A DNA stretch of 47,343 nt from Bacillota bacterium (GTDB lineage Bacteria; Bacillota; Sulfobacillia; JAJYWN01; JAJZPE01). Both the position numbers and the translations under genes were made by a program. Positions 11,611 through 22,281 of the stretch are shown here, in pieces (position 1 is the first letter of the stretch; each line of letters opens with the position of its first letter). The notes under the pieces are model-generated. The model was not told where the DNA came from. It was given only the letters and a program-made list of their open reading frames with translations, and made no database searches. The stretch lies in contig DASXUT010000061.1 in assembly GCA_036504675.1 (NCBI GenBank), positions 1 through 47,343 of the forward strand, written 5' to 3'.

Positions 11611-13326
11611 CTACATCCGTTCGGGCGCGCTTACCCCCACGAGTCCCAGGGCGTTCCGGAGGACGATCCGGGTGGCGTCGACCAGGACCAGGCGGGCATC
11701 GCGGACCTCCGGCTCGGCCCCCAGGACCCGGCAGGAATCATAGAACTTGTGGAACAGGGCGGCCAGGTCCAGCACGTAGCGGGTGAGCCGGTGCGGCTCG
11801 CGGGCCAGGGCCGCCCCGGCGATTTCCTCGGGCAGGAAGGCCAGTTTCCGCAGGAGTTCGGACTCACTCGGATCCTGCAGCCTGGTCAGGTCGACCGAGG
11901 CGTCGGCCCGCGGGGCGAGCCCCTCCTGAGCGGCCTGCCGGAGCAGGCTGGAGATGCGGGCATGGGCGTATTGGACGTAGAAGACCGGGTTATCGGCCGT
12001 CTTCAGCTTGGCCAGGTCAAGGTCGAAGTCCAGGTGGCTGGAGGCCGCCCGCATCAGGAAGAAGAAGCGCGCGGCGTCCGTGCCGACCTCGTCGAGGAGC
12101 TCCTCCATGGTCACGAATTCGCCGGCCCGCTTGGACATCTTGACCAGTTGCCCGCCGGAGAGGAGCCGCACCCATTGGACGATCAGGATCTCCAGGGAGC
12201 CGGCCGGGTAGCCGAGGGCTTCGATCATGGCCATCATCCGGGCGACGTGGCTCATGTGGTCGGGGCCCCAGAGGTTGATGACCTTGTCGAAGCCCCGCTC
12301 GAACTTGTTCTGGTGGTAGGCGATGTCGAGGGCGAAGTAGGTCGGCTCGCCATTGGAACGGACCAGGACCCGATCCTTGTCGTCGCCGAAGGTGGTCGAG
12401 CGGAACCAGACCGCCCCATCCTGCTCGTAGGTGTGGCCCCGCCGCCGGAGGGTCTCAATGGCCTTGTCGGTGGCCCCCGTCTCGACCAGACTCTTCTGGG
12501 AGAACCAGACGTCGTAGCCCACGCCGTATCGGTCGAGCTGGTCCTTGTGGGTGACGACGATCCGCTCGACGGCGTAGGCGGCCAGTTCCCGCTGGCGAGC
12601 CAGTTCATCAGGGTTGGCGAGGAGGCGGTGAGCCTCGGCCTCGCCCCGCCGGCCGAGGAACTCCCTGGCGATGTCGATCACGTACGCGCCGGGATAGCAG
12701 CCCTCCGGGAACTCTATGGTCTCTCCGAGGAGTTCCCTCAGCCTGAGCTCAAAGGACTTGCCCAGGGTGTCGACCTGGGTGCCCATGTTGTCGACGTAGT
12801 ACTCACGCTGGACCTCGTGGCCGGACCGGTCGAGGCAGGCGGCCAGGGCGTCGCCGAAGGCGGCGGCCCGGGCGTTGACCACCACCAGCGGCCCGGTGGG
12901 GTTGGCGCTGACGAATTCGACCTGCACCTTGTGGCCGGCCCCGGCCTGGCTGCGCCCGTAGTCCCGGTCCAGCCGGACGATCTCGCGCAGGGCCTCGAAG
13001 ATCCAATCGGGCCGAAGGTGGAAATTGATGAAGCCGGGGCCGGCGATCTCGGCCCGGTCGATCAGACTGTCCTTGAGATCAATTGCTTCAAGCAAGAAGG
13101 TTGCCAACTGGCGCGGGTTCTGCTTGGCCGCCCTGGCCAAGAGCATGGCGGCGTTGGTGGCGTAGTCGCCGTGCTGACGGTCCTTCGGCACTTCGAGGTA
13201 GACCGGCGGGATTTCGGCGGCTCCCGCCAGTTTTTCGGCCACGACTCGCTTGGCGGCCGCCTCCAGGCGGGCGACGATGTCGCTCTTGATCCTTTCAGTG
13301 AGGGGTGCTCCGGCCGGGTTGGACAT
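11611..13326 (-). CDS. argS: Arginyl-tRNA synthetase with a divergent HIGH motif
   Basis: Class I synthetase charging tRNA-Arg, 571 residues. The N-terminal Add1-like domain (about 1-110) leads into SANPTGPL (130-137), normally followed by the HIGH-type signature HVGHGR. Here residues 138-143 read VVVNAR, so the first His and the Gly of the signature are replaced. The second catalytic loop KMSKRAGEF (near residue 395) and the C-terminal DALR anticodon-binding domain (ending in VLRNALGLVGV) are normal. ATG 13326 has AGGAGG a little far upstream (11 bases). The gene sits between agmatinase and kdd on the same strand; the speB terminator lies just upstream and no promoter was seen. Confidence 0.93.
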   Translation of the reverse strand: MSNPAGAPLTERIKSDIVARLEAAAKRVVAEKLAGAAEIPPVYLEVPKDRQHGDYATNAAMLLARAAKQNPRQLATFLLEAIDLKDSLIDRAEIAGPGFINFHLRPDWIFEALREIVRLDRDYGRSQAGAGHKVQVEFVSANPTGPLVVVNARAAAFGDALAACLDRSGHEVQREYYVDNMGTQVDTLGKSFELRLRELLGETIEFPEGCYPGAYVIDIAREFLGRRGEAEAHRLLANPDELARQRELAAYAVERIVVTHKDQLDRYGVGYDVWFSQKSLVETGATDKAIETLRRRGHTYEQDGAVWFRSTTFGDDKDRVLVRSNGEPTYFALDIAYHQNKFERGFDKVINLWGPDHMSHVARMMAMIEALGYPAGSLEILIVQWVRLLSGGQLVKMSKRAGEFVTMEELLDEVGTDAARFFFLMRAASSHLDFDLDLAKLKTADNPVFYVQYAHARISSLLRQAAQEGLAPRADASVDLTRLQDPSESELLRKLAFLPEEIAGAALAREPHRLTRYVLDLAALFHKFYDSCRVLGAEPEVRDARLVLVDATRIVLRNALGLVGVSAPERM

Positions 13327-13355
13327 CTCTACGATAGCCTCCTCTGTTAGCGACG

Positions 13356-13380
13356 AAAAGGGCGGGCCGATGGCCCGCCC
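13356..13380 (-). terminator. Terminator after agmatinase gene
   Basis: On the minus strand a perfect 9-bp GC stem (13380-13372 with 13368-13360, 3-base loop) is followed by TTTTCG. It separates speB from argS, though some read-through may feed argS, whose own promoter is not visible. Confidence 0.65.
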
Positions 13381-13408
13381 GCCCGCTTCATCCGGCGACC
13401 ATGCCGGG

Positions 13409-14320
13409 CTAACGCCCCAGACAGATGATCGCTTCCCTGATCAGCTTGGCCGCCAGGATGGCCGTCCGCTCGCTCGGGTCGACGGCCGGCGCCACTTCCA
13501 CGAGGTCCAGGCCGACCACACGGACCTCTCCCCGGCGATGGCTCTCGCGCAAGGCGTAGAAGCTGTCAAAGACCTCCCGCGGGGAGAAACCTCCCGGCTC
13601 AGGCGTACCTGTGCCGGGGGCGTAAGCCGGGTCGAAGGCGTCGATGTCGAAGGTCACGTAGAGAGGCCGACCCCGGAACTCACGCAGGGCCGCTTTGACC
13701 GACGGCAGGAGACTCTCCCGAAACAGGAGGGTATTCGCCTTGGCGTAGACCAACTCCTCTTTGATCCCGGACCGGATGCCGAACTGAGCGATGGACTTGG
13801 GCCGGAGGCGTTCGGCGACCCGTCTCATGACGGTGGCGTGGGACAGGCGCTCGCCGCAGTAGGCTTCGCGCAGGTCGGCGTGGGCGTCGAAATGCAGAAC
13901 GGCCAGGTCCTGGTACTTGGTGACGACGGCTTCCACGGCCGGCAGGGTGACCAGGTGCTCCCCGCCCAGCATCAGGGGGATGTGGCCGTCCTCGACGAGC
14001 CTGACAGCGATCTGTCTGATGACGTCGAGGCAGGCGGTCAGGTTGCCAAGGGGCAGATGGGCGTCGCCGAGGTCGAAAAAGGGGACCTCCGAAAGGTCAT
14101 GCTCTAGTTCCCAGCTGTAGTCCTCGATCCCCGTCGAGGCCTCGCGGATGCGCCTCGGGCCGAGGTACGCCCCCGGCCGGTAACTCGTGGTGATATCGAG
14201 GGGCGCACCGAAGATGACCACCGCCGACCGACGGTAGTCTTCACCGGCCCCCAGGAAACCGTGGGCCCGTTCAATCAGTCCGTTGTAGGCTTCGGTAGTG
14301 GTGCCATTGCGATTGGTCAT
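13409..14320 (-). CDS. speB: Agmatinase
   Basis: Ureohydrolase that splits agmatine into putrescine and urea. The manganese-binding motifs of the arginase family are complete: GGEHLVTLP, HFDAHADLR and DIDAFDPAYAPGTGTPEPGG. Length is about 303 residues. ATG 14320 is used (GGTGG six bases upstream); a GTG nine bases earlier is an alternative. It follows a pyruvoyl-dependent arginine decarboxylase after 63 bases, so the pair can run arginine to agmatine to putrescine. Guanidinobutyrase activity cannot be excluded from sequence, but the neighbour supports agmatine. Confidence 0.93.
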   Translation of the reverse strand: MTNRNGTTTEAYNGLIERAHGFLGAGEDYRRSAVVIFGAPLDITTSYRPGAYLGPRRIREASTGIEDYSWELEHDLSEVPFFDLGDAHLPLGNLTACLDVIRQIAVRLVEDGHIPLMLGGEHLVTLPAVEAVVTKYQDLAVLHFDAHADLREAYCGERLSHATVMRRVAERLRPKSIAQFGIRSGIKEELVYAKANTLLFRESLLPSVKAALREFRGRPLYVTFDIDAFDPAYAPGTGTPEPGGFSPREVFDSFYALRESHRRGEVRVVGLDLVEVAPAVDPSERTAILAAKLIREAIICLGR

Positions 14321-14383
14321 CGATACCACCGCCCAAAGGTGGAGATATTCTGCGTCAAGGGGCCCCCGGTTATGCCTTTCGCG

Positions 14384-14842
14384 TCAATACCAGAGGGCCA
14401 CCCCGGCGAAGGCGCAGCCGCAGCGTTCCACCTTGTGCTCGGCGGCTCGGATGATCACTCGGGCCAAGGGCATCTGTCGGACCTGGAAGGCCTCTTCAAC
14501 CATGGCCTTGACGGCGGCCTCGGCGGCCTCTTTGTGGCAATGGCCGGAGAACTCCATGATCGCGCCGAAGGTGTCGGCCGACAGGCCGACGCCGATGGCG
14601 GCGGAGATCACTTCCCCGGGCTTCTCCGAGGCGATCGTCCCGAACGCCGTGGGGACCAGCGAACCGGGGGCGATCGTGAGGCTCTCGACCTCGCGAGCCC
14701 CGGGGGGCAGGATGCTGGACACCCTGAGCAGGTTGAGGTTACCGATACCAGCCTTCAGGATGGCGTTATCAAAGGCGTTCAACTCGGTGCCGCCCTCGGA
14801 GGAAGCGGCAACGACAGTGAATTTAACGGGGGTTGGCAGCAA
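14384..14842 (-). CDS. pdaD: Pyruvoyl-dependent arginine decarboxylase (first copy)
   Basis: Makes agmatine from arginine. The proenzyme cleaves itself at the Ser-Ser of LRVSSILPPG (Ser42-Ser43) to create the pyruvoyl group. IMEFSGHC contains the acid/base region Glu. The TTG at 14842 is chosen as start because it gives LLPTPVKFTV, which aligns residue for residue with the second copy at 24375-24833, gives the identical length of 152, and follows an AAGGAGG site (12 bases) with a closer GGAGAAG. An upstream ATG at 14869 would add nine residues. It heads the transcript with speB and has its own strong promoter with an operator-like palindrome. Confidence 0.93.
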   Translation of the reverse strand: MLPTPVKFTVVAASSEGGTELNAFDNAILKAGIGNLNLLRVSSILPPGAREVESLTIAPGSLVPTAFGTIASEKPGEVISAAIGVGLSADTFGAIMEFSGHCHKEAAEAAVKAMVEEAFQVRQMPLARVIIRAAEHKVERCGCAFAGVALWY

Positions 14843-14882
14843 GCTCTTCTCCGGCCTCCTTGTGGTCATGGGTCCGGGGTCT

Positions 14883-14936
14883 AGACCCATGGGTCTGGGC
14901 TGTGGCAATTATACCAGACCCATCCGGAATTGTGAA
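14883..14936 (-). promoter_or_regulatory. Promoter and candidate operator of the arginine decarboxylase/agmatinase genes
   Basis: Read on the minus strand: -35 TTCACA (14936-14931), a 17-base spacer, -10 TATAAT (14913-14908). A perfect 14-base palindrome AGACCCATGGGTCT (14883-14896) covers the likely early transcribed region. One more half-site AGACCCAT (14915-14922, plus-strand reading) lies inside the spacer. This layout suits a repressor; none is identified. Confidence 0.7.
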
Positions 14937-14959
14937 CCATCTCGAGCCTGGGAAGGCCA

Positions 14960-14990
14960 GAACAAGGCCGGTGCGAGGGCCGCACCGGCC
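14960..14990 (-). terminator. Terminator-like hairpin after the 31-residue peptide gene
   Basis: On the minus strand a perfect 9-bp stem (14990-14982 with 14974-14966) is followed by TTGTTCT. It lies just after the miniprotein gene and upstream of the decarboxylase promoter. Confidence 0.5.
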
Positions 14991-15016
14991 AGAGCGGACG
15001 ACGAGTCCCGGCGGCC

Positions 15017-15112
15017 CTAGAGATTGGCGTAGTAGAGGGTGACCGACAGGATCATCGTCACGACCAGGATACCGACGACGATGGCGGCCAGGAGACGGCG
15101 ATGCCGGAACAT
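15017..15112 (-). CDS. 31-residue single-span membrane peptide
   Basis: A short ORF missed at normal size limits. It has an excellent ribosome binding site (GGAGGGAAAGC directly before ATG 15112). It encodes a basic start (R3, H4, R5, R6), then an unbroken hydrophobic stretch from about residue 7 to 26 (Leu/Ala/Ile/Val), and ends YYANL. It is followed by a hairpin. A weak -10 (TAAGAT, about 15161-15166) lies 49 bases upstream. Function unknown; the size and form suit a small membrane regulator or a toxin-like peptide, but nothing proves either. It sits in the gap between divergent arginine decarboxylase and hspR genes. Confidence 0.6.
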   Translation of the reverse strand: MFRHRRLLAAIVVGILVVTMILSVTLYYANL

Positions 15113-15294
15113 GCTTTCCCTCCGAGACTGGCCCGGCGCGGGCCGGAGTAACGACGGCTTCATCTTACCACGGCCGGCCCGGCAAGGAAAGCGCATATCA
15201 GCTCCCGGAGGCGCAGATGACTAGCTAGAGCCCCGGGCCAAGATATCTTCATCTCAACTGATAGATTTTCTGTCAGACAGCGGGAGGTGTTCTA

Positions 15295-15323
15295 TTGACA
15301 ATTTCCCAAGGCTTTTCTATAAT
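15295..15323 (+). promoter_or_regulatory. Consensus promoter of the hspR-dnaK heat-shock operon
   Basis: TTGACA (15295-15300), a 17-base spacer and TATAAT (15318-15323) match the sigma-A consensus perfectly. Upstream at 15258-15280 lie overlapping inverted repeats (CTGATAG/CTGTCAG and CTGTC-A-GACAG) that could be an operator. The classical HAIR and CIRCE sequences are not seen. Confidence 0.85.
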
Positions 15324-15359
15324 TCAAGCTGGATACCACCCGATGGAGAGTGATCCCCG

Positions 15360-15665
15360 GTGAGACTGCACGGACCGAATGAGCCGGTCTACACCATCGG
15401 CGTCGCCGCCAAGCTGCTCAATGTGAATCCTCAGGTGTTGAGGATGATCGAGCGGGCGGGGCTGGTGGAGCCGGCCCGGACGGATAAGAAGACCCGACTC
15501 TACTCGGAGAACGACCTTCTGCTCCTGCAGAGGATTTGCTACCTCACCCGGGTGGAACGGGTCAACCTGGCCGGGGTACGAACCATCCTGCGGATGGAGA
15601 CCCAGACCACGATCGTCCGGCGGATCATCCCGCTCGGTCCGGGCAGCGAGGATGAAGATGAGTAA
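15360..15665 (+). CDS. hspR: HspR, MerR-family heat-shock repressor
   Basis: A 101-residue winged-helix MerR-type regulator. The DNA-binding part reads YTIGVAAKLLNVNPQVLRMIERAGLVEPART, followed by RLYSENDLLLLQRI and a C-terminal segment typical of HspR (VNLAGVRTIL). There is no effector domain. In HspR systems DnaK acts as co-repressor. Here hspR heads the operon (order hspR-dnaK-grpE-dnaJ-clpB), unlike the actinobacterial dnaK-grpE-dnaJ-hspR order. GTG 15360 starts 37 bases after the -10. The very acidic end (EDEDE) is unusual but short. Confidence 0.88.
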   Translation: MRLHGPNEPVYTIGVAAKLLNVNPQVLRMIERAGLVEPARTDKKTRLYSENDLLLLQRICYLTRVERVNLAGVRTILRMETQTTIVRRIIPLGPGSEDEDE

Positions 15666-15710
15666 GAGGCGCCGAAGTTCGAACAAAGACTAGGCACGAG
15701 GAGGTAGACA

Positions 15711-17648
15711 ATGGGTAAGGTTGTGGGAATCGACCTGGGGACGACCAACTCGGTCATCGCCGTCATGGAAGGCGGCCAACCCAAGGTGATCATCAATTCC
15801 GAAGGCAGTCGGCTGACGCCGTCGGTCGTCGGCTTCACCAAGACCGGTGAGCGTCTCGTCGGGCAGTTGGCCCGTCGTCAGGCCGCGGTCAACCCGGAGA
15901 ACACCGTGTTCTCGATCAAGCGCTTCATGGGCCGCCGTTTCGACGAGGTCACCGAGGAGCGTCGGCGCGTCCCCTATACGGTCAAGGCCGGTCACGCGAG
16001 CGAGGTCCGGGTGGCCGTCCCGGTGGCCGGGAAGGAACTCACCCCGGAAGAGATCTCGGCGATGATCCTGACCAAGATGAAGGAAGACGCCGAGAAGTAC
16101 CTCGGTGAGAAGATCACCCAGGCGGTCATCACCGTCCCCGCCTACTTCAACGACTCGCAGCGCCAGGCGACCAAGGACGCCGGCCGCATCGCCGGCCTTG
16201 AGGTGCTCCGAATCATCAACGAGCCCACCGCCGCGGCTCTGGCCTACGGGATGGAGAAGAAGGCCAACGAGACCATCCTCGTCTGGGACCTCGGCGGCGG
16301 CACCTTCGACGTCTCGGTCCTCGAGGTCGGGGAGGGGGTCTTCGAGGTCAAGTCGACCTCCGGCGATACCCACCTGGGCGGCGACGACTATGACGAGCGG
16401 ATCGTCAACTACGTGGCCGAGAACTTCCAGAAAGAGAACGGCATCGACCTGCGCAAGGACCGTCAGGCCCTGCAGCGGCTGATCGAGTCGGCCGAGAAGG
16501 CCAAGATCGAGCTGTCCCAGGTCTTTGAGACCACCATCAGCCTGCCCTTCATCACCGCCGACCAGAACGGCCCGAAGCACCTCGAGCAGAAGATCACCCG
16601 GGCCAAGTTCGAGGAGGTCACCGCCGACCTCACCGAGCGGACGATCAAACCCTTCCGTCAGGCCATTCAGGACGCCAAGCTGAGTGAGTCGGACCTCGAC
16701 GAGATCATCCTCGTCGGCGGGGCCACCCGCATGCCGGTCATCCAAGAGTTGGTCCGCAAGCTGACCGGCAAGGAGCCGCACCGCGGGGTGAACCCGGACG
16801 AGGTCGTCGGCGTCGGCGCCGCCATCCAGGCCGGCGTGCTGGCCGGCGAGGTCAAGGACATCGTCCTCCTCGACGTCACCCCCCTGACCCTGGGCATCGA
16901 GACCCTCGGCGGGGTGATGACCAAGCTCATCGAGAGGAACACGACCATCCCCACCCGGAAGAGCGAGATCTTCACCACCGCGGCCGACGGCCAGACCAGC
17001 GTGGAGATCCACGTCCTGCAGGGCGAGCGGGAGTTCGCCCGGGACAACCGGACCCTTGGCCGCTTCCACCTGGCCGGCATCCCGCCGGCTCCGCGGGGGA
17101 TCCCCCAGATCGAAGTGGCCTTCGACATCGACGCCAATGGTATCCTCAACGTCACCGCCAAGGACCTCGGCACTCAGAAGGAGCAGAAGATCACCATCAC
17201 CGCCTCGACCCAGCTGTCCAAGGACGAGGTCAACAAGATGGTCGACGAGGCCAAGAAGTACGCCGGCGAGGATGCCAAGCGGAAGGAAGAGGTCGAACTC
17301 AAGAACCGCGCCGACAGCCTGATCTACGCCACCGAGAAGAATCTGAAGGACATCGGGGACCGCCTCTCACCCACCGACAAGCAGGCCATCGAATCGGCCC
17401 TCAATGAGCTCAAGGAAGCGGTCAAGGACGGCGGCACCGAGCGCATCAAGTCGGCCCAGGACCGGTTGCAGCAGGCGTCCCACAAGATGGCCGAGGAGCT
17501 TTACAAGAAGACCTCAACGACCGGCACAGGCGGGCCCGGTGGCCCGAGCGGCGCCGGCGCCCCGGGGGCCGAGCCGAACGACAAGGCCGCCGGACCGCAG
17601 GGCGACGTGATCGACGCCGAGTTCAAGACGAAGGAAGATAAGGGCTGA
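15711..17648 (+). CDS. dnaK: Chaperone DnaK (Hsp70)
   Basis: ATP-driven chaperone of 645 residues. The nucleotide domain begins [15 protein letters not shown], has the phosphate loop [14 protein letters not shown] and the adenosine-binding GGATRMP. The linker [16 protein letters not shown] leads to the substrate domain, and the C-terminal lid ends in a Gly/Pro/Ala-rich tail before [15 protein letters not shown] precedes ATG 15711. It lacks the extra nucleotide-domain segment of Gram-negative DnaK, as in other Gram-positives. It follows hspR by 45 bases and is co-transcribed with grpE, dnaJ and clpB. Confidence 0.98.
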   Translation: MGKVVGIDLGTTNSVIAVMEGGQPKVIINSEGSRLTPSVVGFTKTGERLVGQLARRQAAVNPENTVFSIKRFMGRRFDEVTEERRRVPYTVKAGHASEVRVAVPVAGKELTPEEISAMILTKMKEDAEKYLGEKITQAVITVPAYFNDSQRQATKDAGRIAGLEVLRIINEPTAAALAYGMEKKANETILVWDLGGGTFDVSVLEVGEGVFEVKSTSGDTHLGGDDYDERIVNYVAENFQKENGIDLRKDRQALQRLIESAEKAKIELSQVFETTISLPFITADQNGPKHLEQKITRAKFEEVTADLTERTIKPFRQAIQDAKLSESDLDEIILVGGATRMPVIQELVRKLTGKEPHRGVNPDEVVGVGAAIQAGVLAGEVKDIVLLDVTPLTLGIETLGGVMTKLIERNTTIPTRKSEIFTTAADGQTSVEIHVLQGEREFARDNRTLGRFHLAGIPPAPRGIPQIEVAFDIDANGILNVTAKDLGTQKEQKITITASTQLSKDEVNKMVDEAKKYAGEDAKRKEEVELKNRADSLIYATEKNLKDIGDRLSPTDKQAIESALNELKEAVKDGGTERIKSAQDRLQQASHKMAEELYKKTSTTGTGGPGGPSGAGAPGAEPNDKAAGPQGDVIDAEFKTKEDKG

Positions 17649-17659
17649 GGGTCGAGCAA

Positions 17660-17719
17660 AGACCCATCCGGGGTCTATCGAGACTCCACCGAGGGCGAGG
17701 GGCGCGTTCGTTCCTCGCC
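17660..17719 (+). repeat. Inverted repeats in the dnaK-grpE gap
   Basis: Two structures lie in the 98-base gap. AGACCC-N5-GGGTCT (17660-17676) uses the same half-site as the decarboxylase operator. A 7-bp stem GGCGAGG/CCTCGCC (17694-17700, 17713-17719) has only a weak T stretch after it. The second may be a partial terminator or RNA-processing hairpin that lowers expression after dnaK. Confidence 0.4.
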
Positions 17720-17746
17720 TTCCGTCTGGAGCGGAGGTGCTTATAG

Positions 17747-18262
17747 TTGGCTTCTCAAGAAGAGAAGGCGGACCGGCCGGAGGCCGGGCCGGACCTCGAA
17801 GCTGAGCTGAAGAAGGCCCAAGCAGAGGCGACCGAGAATTACGACCGCTTCCTGCGGGCCCGGGCCGAACTGGACAACTACCAGAAGCGGGTGCAGCGTG
17901 ACCTGGCGGCGACCATCCGCCGCGGCAAGAAGGATCTGCTCCTGAACGTCCTGGACGTGATCGACAACCTCGACCGGGCCCTGGAGACCTGGCGTGAAGA
18001 GGGCACGGCGGCCGCTGACCCGCACTTGGCGGGGATCGAGATGATCCACCGCCAGCTCATGTCGGCCCTGTCGGCGGAAGGGGTCGCCCCCATCGAGGCC
18101 AAGGGGGTTCCCTTCGACCCGACCGTCCACGACGCCGTAGCCGCCTGGGAGAAGGACGGCATCAACACGGAGATCGTCACCGACGAGATTCGGCGAGGGT
18201 ACACCTACGAAGGCGAGGTCCTCCGGCCGGCCAGGGTCCGGGTGGCCAAGCCGAGGGCCTGA
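17747..18262 (+). CDS. grpE: Nucleotide exchange factor GrpE
   Basis: Releases ADP from DnaK. Its 171 residues show the long N-terminal coiled coil (about 10-70, with YDRFLRARAELDNYQKRVQRD), the four-helix part around VLDVIDNLDRAL, and the beta-wing ending VTDEIRRGYTYEGEVLRPARVRVA. The start is a TTG at 17747 with GGAGGTG about eight bases upstream. It lies 98 bases after dnaK and 46 bases before dnaJ. Confidence 0.95.
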   Translation: MASQEEKADRPEAGPDLEAELKKAQAEATENYDRFLRARAELDNYQKRVQRDLAATIRRGKKDLLLNVLDVIDNLDRALETWREEGTAAADPHLAGIEMIHRQLMSALSAEGVAPIEAKGVPFDPTVHDAVAAWEKDGINTEIVTDEIRRGYTYEGEVLRPARVRVAKPRA

Positions 18263-18308
18263 CGGGCGAATAATGGGCCGGGGATAGGCCGCGGCCGGAG
18301 GTCGGCTC

Positions 18309-19352
18309 ATGGAATACAAGGATTACTACGCCATCTTGGGCGTCGACAGGAAGGCCGCGGACAAGGAGATCAAGTCGGCCTACCGCCGGCTGGCCCGCAA
18401 ATTCCACCCGGACGTCAACCCGAACGACCGGGAAGCGACCGAGAAGTTCAAGGAGATCAACGAGGCCTATCAGGTCCTCTCGGACCCGGCCAAGCGGTCG
18501 CGCTACGACCAGCTCGGGCCGGACTGGGAGAAGACCTTTCGGGCCGGGGGTTTCGGTCAGGGGGCCGGACCTGGGAGGCCTGGCGGTCCGGGTGGCTTCG
18601 GCCCCGGCTTCCCCGGGGGCTTCCGCAACGTGCGGGTCGAGTGGGCCAACGCCGGCGAGTCCGGGGACTTCTCGGACTTCTTCCGAACCGTCTTCGGCGA
18701 TATCGGCGGGGTCTCAGACCTGGGCGGCCTGGGGGACCTCCTGGGCGGAGGGGCGCGGGCGGCCGGGCGCAAGGCGCGGCGCCCGCGGGCGACCTGGCGC
18801 GGTCCGGGGCCTGCCGGCGAGCAGCCCGGCTTCGCCGCCAACGATGTCGAGCATCCCCTGGAGATATCCCTCGAGGAGGCCTTCTTCGGCGGTCAGCGGG
18901 CGCTCCAGATCGAGACCGGCGAGGGTGGGACCCCCCGCCGCCTGGAGGTGAAGATCCCGGCCGGCATCCGCGAAGGCCAGAGACTTCGCGTGGCCGGACA
19001 GGGGGTCGGCGGTGGCGACCTGTATCTGACCATCCGCTACCAACCGCATCCCATCTTCCAGGCCAAGGGCGACAACCTCGAGACCGAGGCCGCGGTCGAC
19101 CTTTATCAGGCGCTTCTCGGCGCCGACGTGGAGGTCCTGACCATGCGGGGCAAGGCGAGCATGAAGATACCCCCGGAAACCCAACCCGGACAGGTTTTTC
19201 GCCTGCGCGGCCAGGGCCTGCCGGCCTCCGGCGCGCACCCGGTCGGGGACGAACTCGTCCGCGTGCGGGTTGTCCTGCCGACCGGGCTCGAGGACAAGGC
19301 CAAAGACCTCGTCAAAGAGATGGCCCAGGTTCATCCATATACACCGAGGTGA
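18309..19352 (+). CDS. dnaJ: DnaJ-family co-chaperone without zinc finger (type II/CbpA-like)
   Basis: The J domain (1-70) includes DYYAILGVDRKAADKEIKSAYRRLARKFHPDVNPND with the HPD motif that stimulates DnaK. A Gly/Phe/Pro-rich linker follows (about 78-130). The two C-terminal beta domains are present (DVEHPLEISLEEAFFGGQ..., GDNLETEAAVDLYQALLGADVEV). The four CxxCxGxG zinc motifs of type I DnaJ are absent, so this is a CbpA/type II protein of 347 residues in the position normally held by dnaJ. A full-length zinc DnaJ may exist elsewhere in the genome. Confidence 0.92.
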   Translation: MEYKDYYAILGVDRKAADKEIKSAYRRLARKFHPDVNPNDREATEKFKEINEAYQVLSDPAKRSRYDQLGPDWEKTFRAGGFGQGAGPGRPGGPGGFGPGFPGGFRNVRVEWANAGESGDFSDFFRTVFGDIGGVSDLGGLGDLLGGGARAAGRKARRPRATWRGPGPAGEQPGFAANDVEHPLEISLEEAFFGGQRALQIETGEGGTPRRLEVKIPAGIREGQRLRVAGQGVGGGDLYLTIRYQPHPIFQAKGDNLETEAAVDLYQALLGADVEVLTMRGKASMKIPPETQPGQVFRLRGQGLPASGAHPVGDELVRVRVVLPTGLEDKAKDLVKEMAQVHPYTPR

Positions 19353-19358
19353 TCAGGC

Positions 19359-21977
<2,619 letters not shown>

Positions 21978-22017
21978 AGCCCATCGGCGCATCCGGGGCC
22001 GACTGCCCCATCCGGGG

Positions 22018-22046
22018 TTGACGTAGCCCCAAGACTGGGCTATAAT
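22018..22046 (+). promoter_or_regulatory. Strong promoter immediately in front of a terminator
   Basis: TTGACG (22018-22023), 17 bases, TATAAT (22041-22046). The expected start (~22053) is only ten bases before the hairpin at 22063, so the promoter would make a ~48-base RNA unless the terminator is bypassed. Confidence 0.65.
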
Positions 22047-22062
22047 CCGCGTTGTAGTGGTG

Positions 22063-22100
22063 AAGCCTGGCCCCTTCGGGGCCAAGGCTTCCGTCTTTTT
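22063..22100 (+). terminator. Intrinsic terminator after clpB
   Basis: A long stem (AAGCCTGGCCCC / GGGGCCAAGGCTT, one bulge) with TTCG tetraloop is followed after four bases by TTTTT. It can end the heat-shock operon transcript and also any RNA from the promoter at 22018-22046. Confidence 0.88.
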
Positions 22101-22281
22101 GTGGGGGCAATTTTGAAAATAGTCCACCAAGCCCCAACTGAGGCAACTGCCGTCCAGGGGGCCTCGGCCCAAGCAACTTAAGCTGCGGTCCAGGGAATAA
22201 TAGAGGCCACATCCTATCACTACTAGAACGGCCCTCTTGTCTCGGTCTTGGACGTTCACCGACGAAAGCGAGGCAACCCGG

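Noticed and set aside
11599-13350. 583-codon plus-strand ORF opposite argS
   Set aside because: Antisense shadow of an essential synthetase gene; no motifs.
15225-15359. HAIR or CIRCE operator upstream of hspR
   Set aside because: Neither CTTGAGT-N7-ACTCAAG nor TTAGCACTC-N9-GAGTGCTAA is present; only other, unassigned inverted repeats were recorded.
15690-17069. 459-codon minus-strand ORF opposite dnaK
   Set aside because: Antisense shadow. Such dnaK-antisense ORFs are a known artefact of high-GC codon bias.
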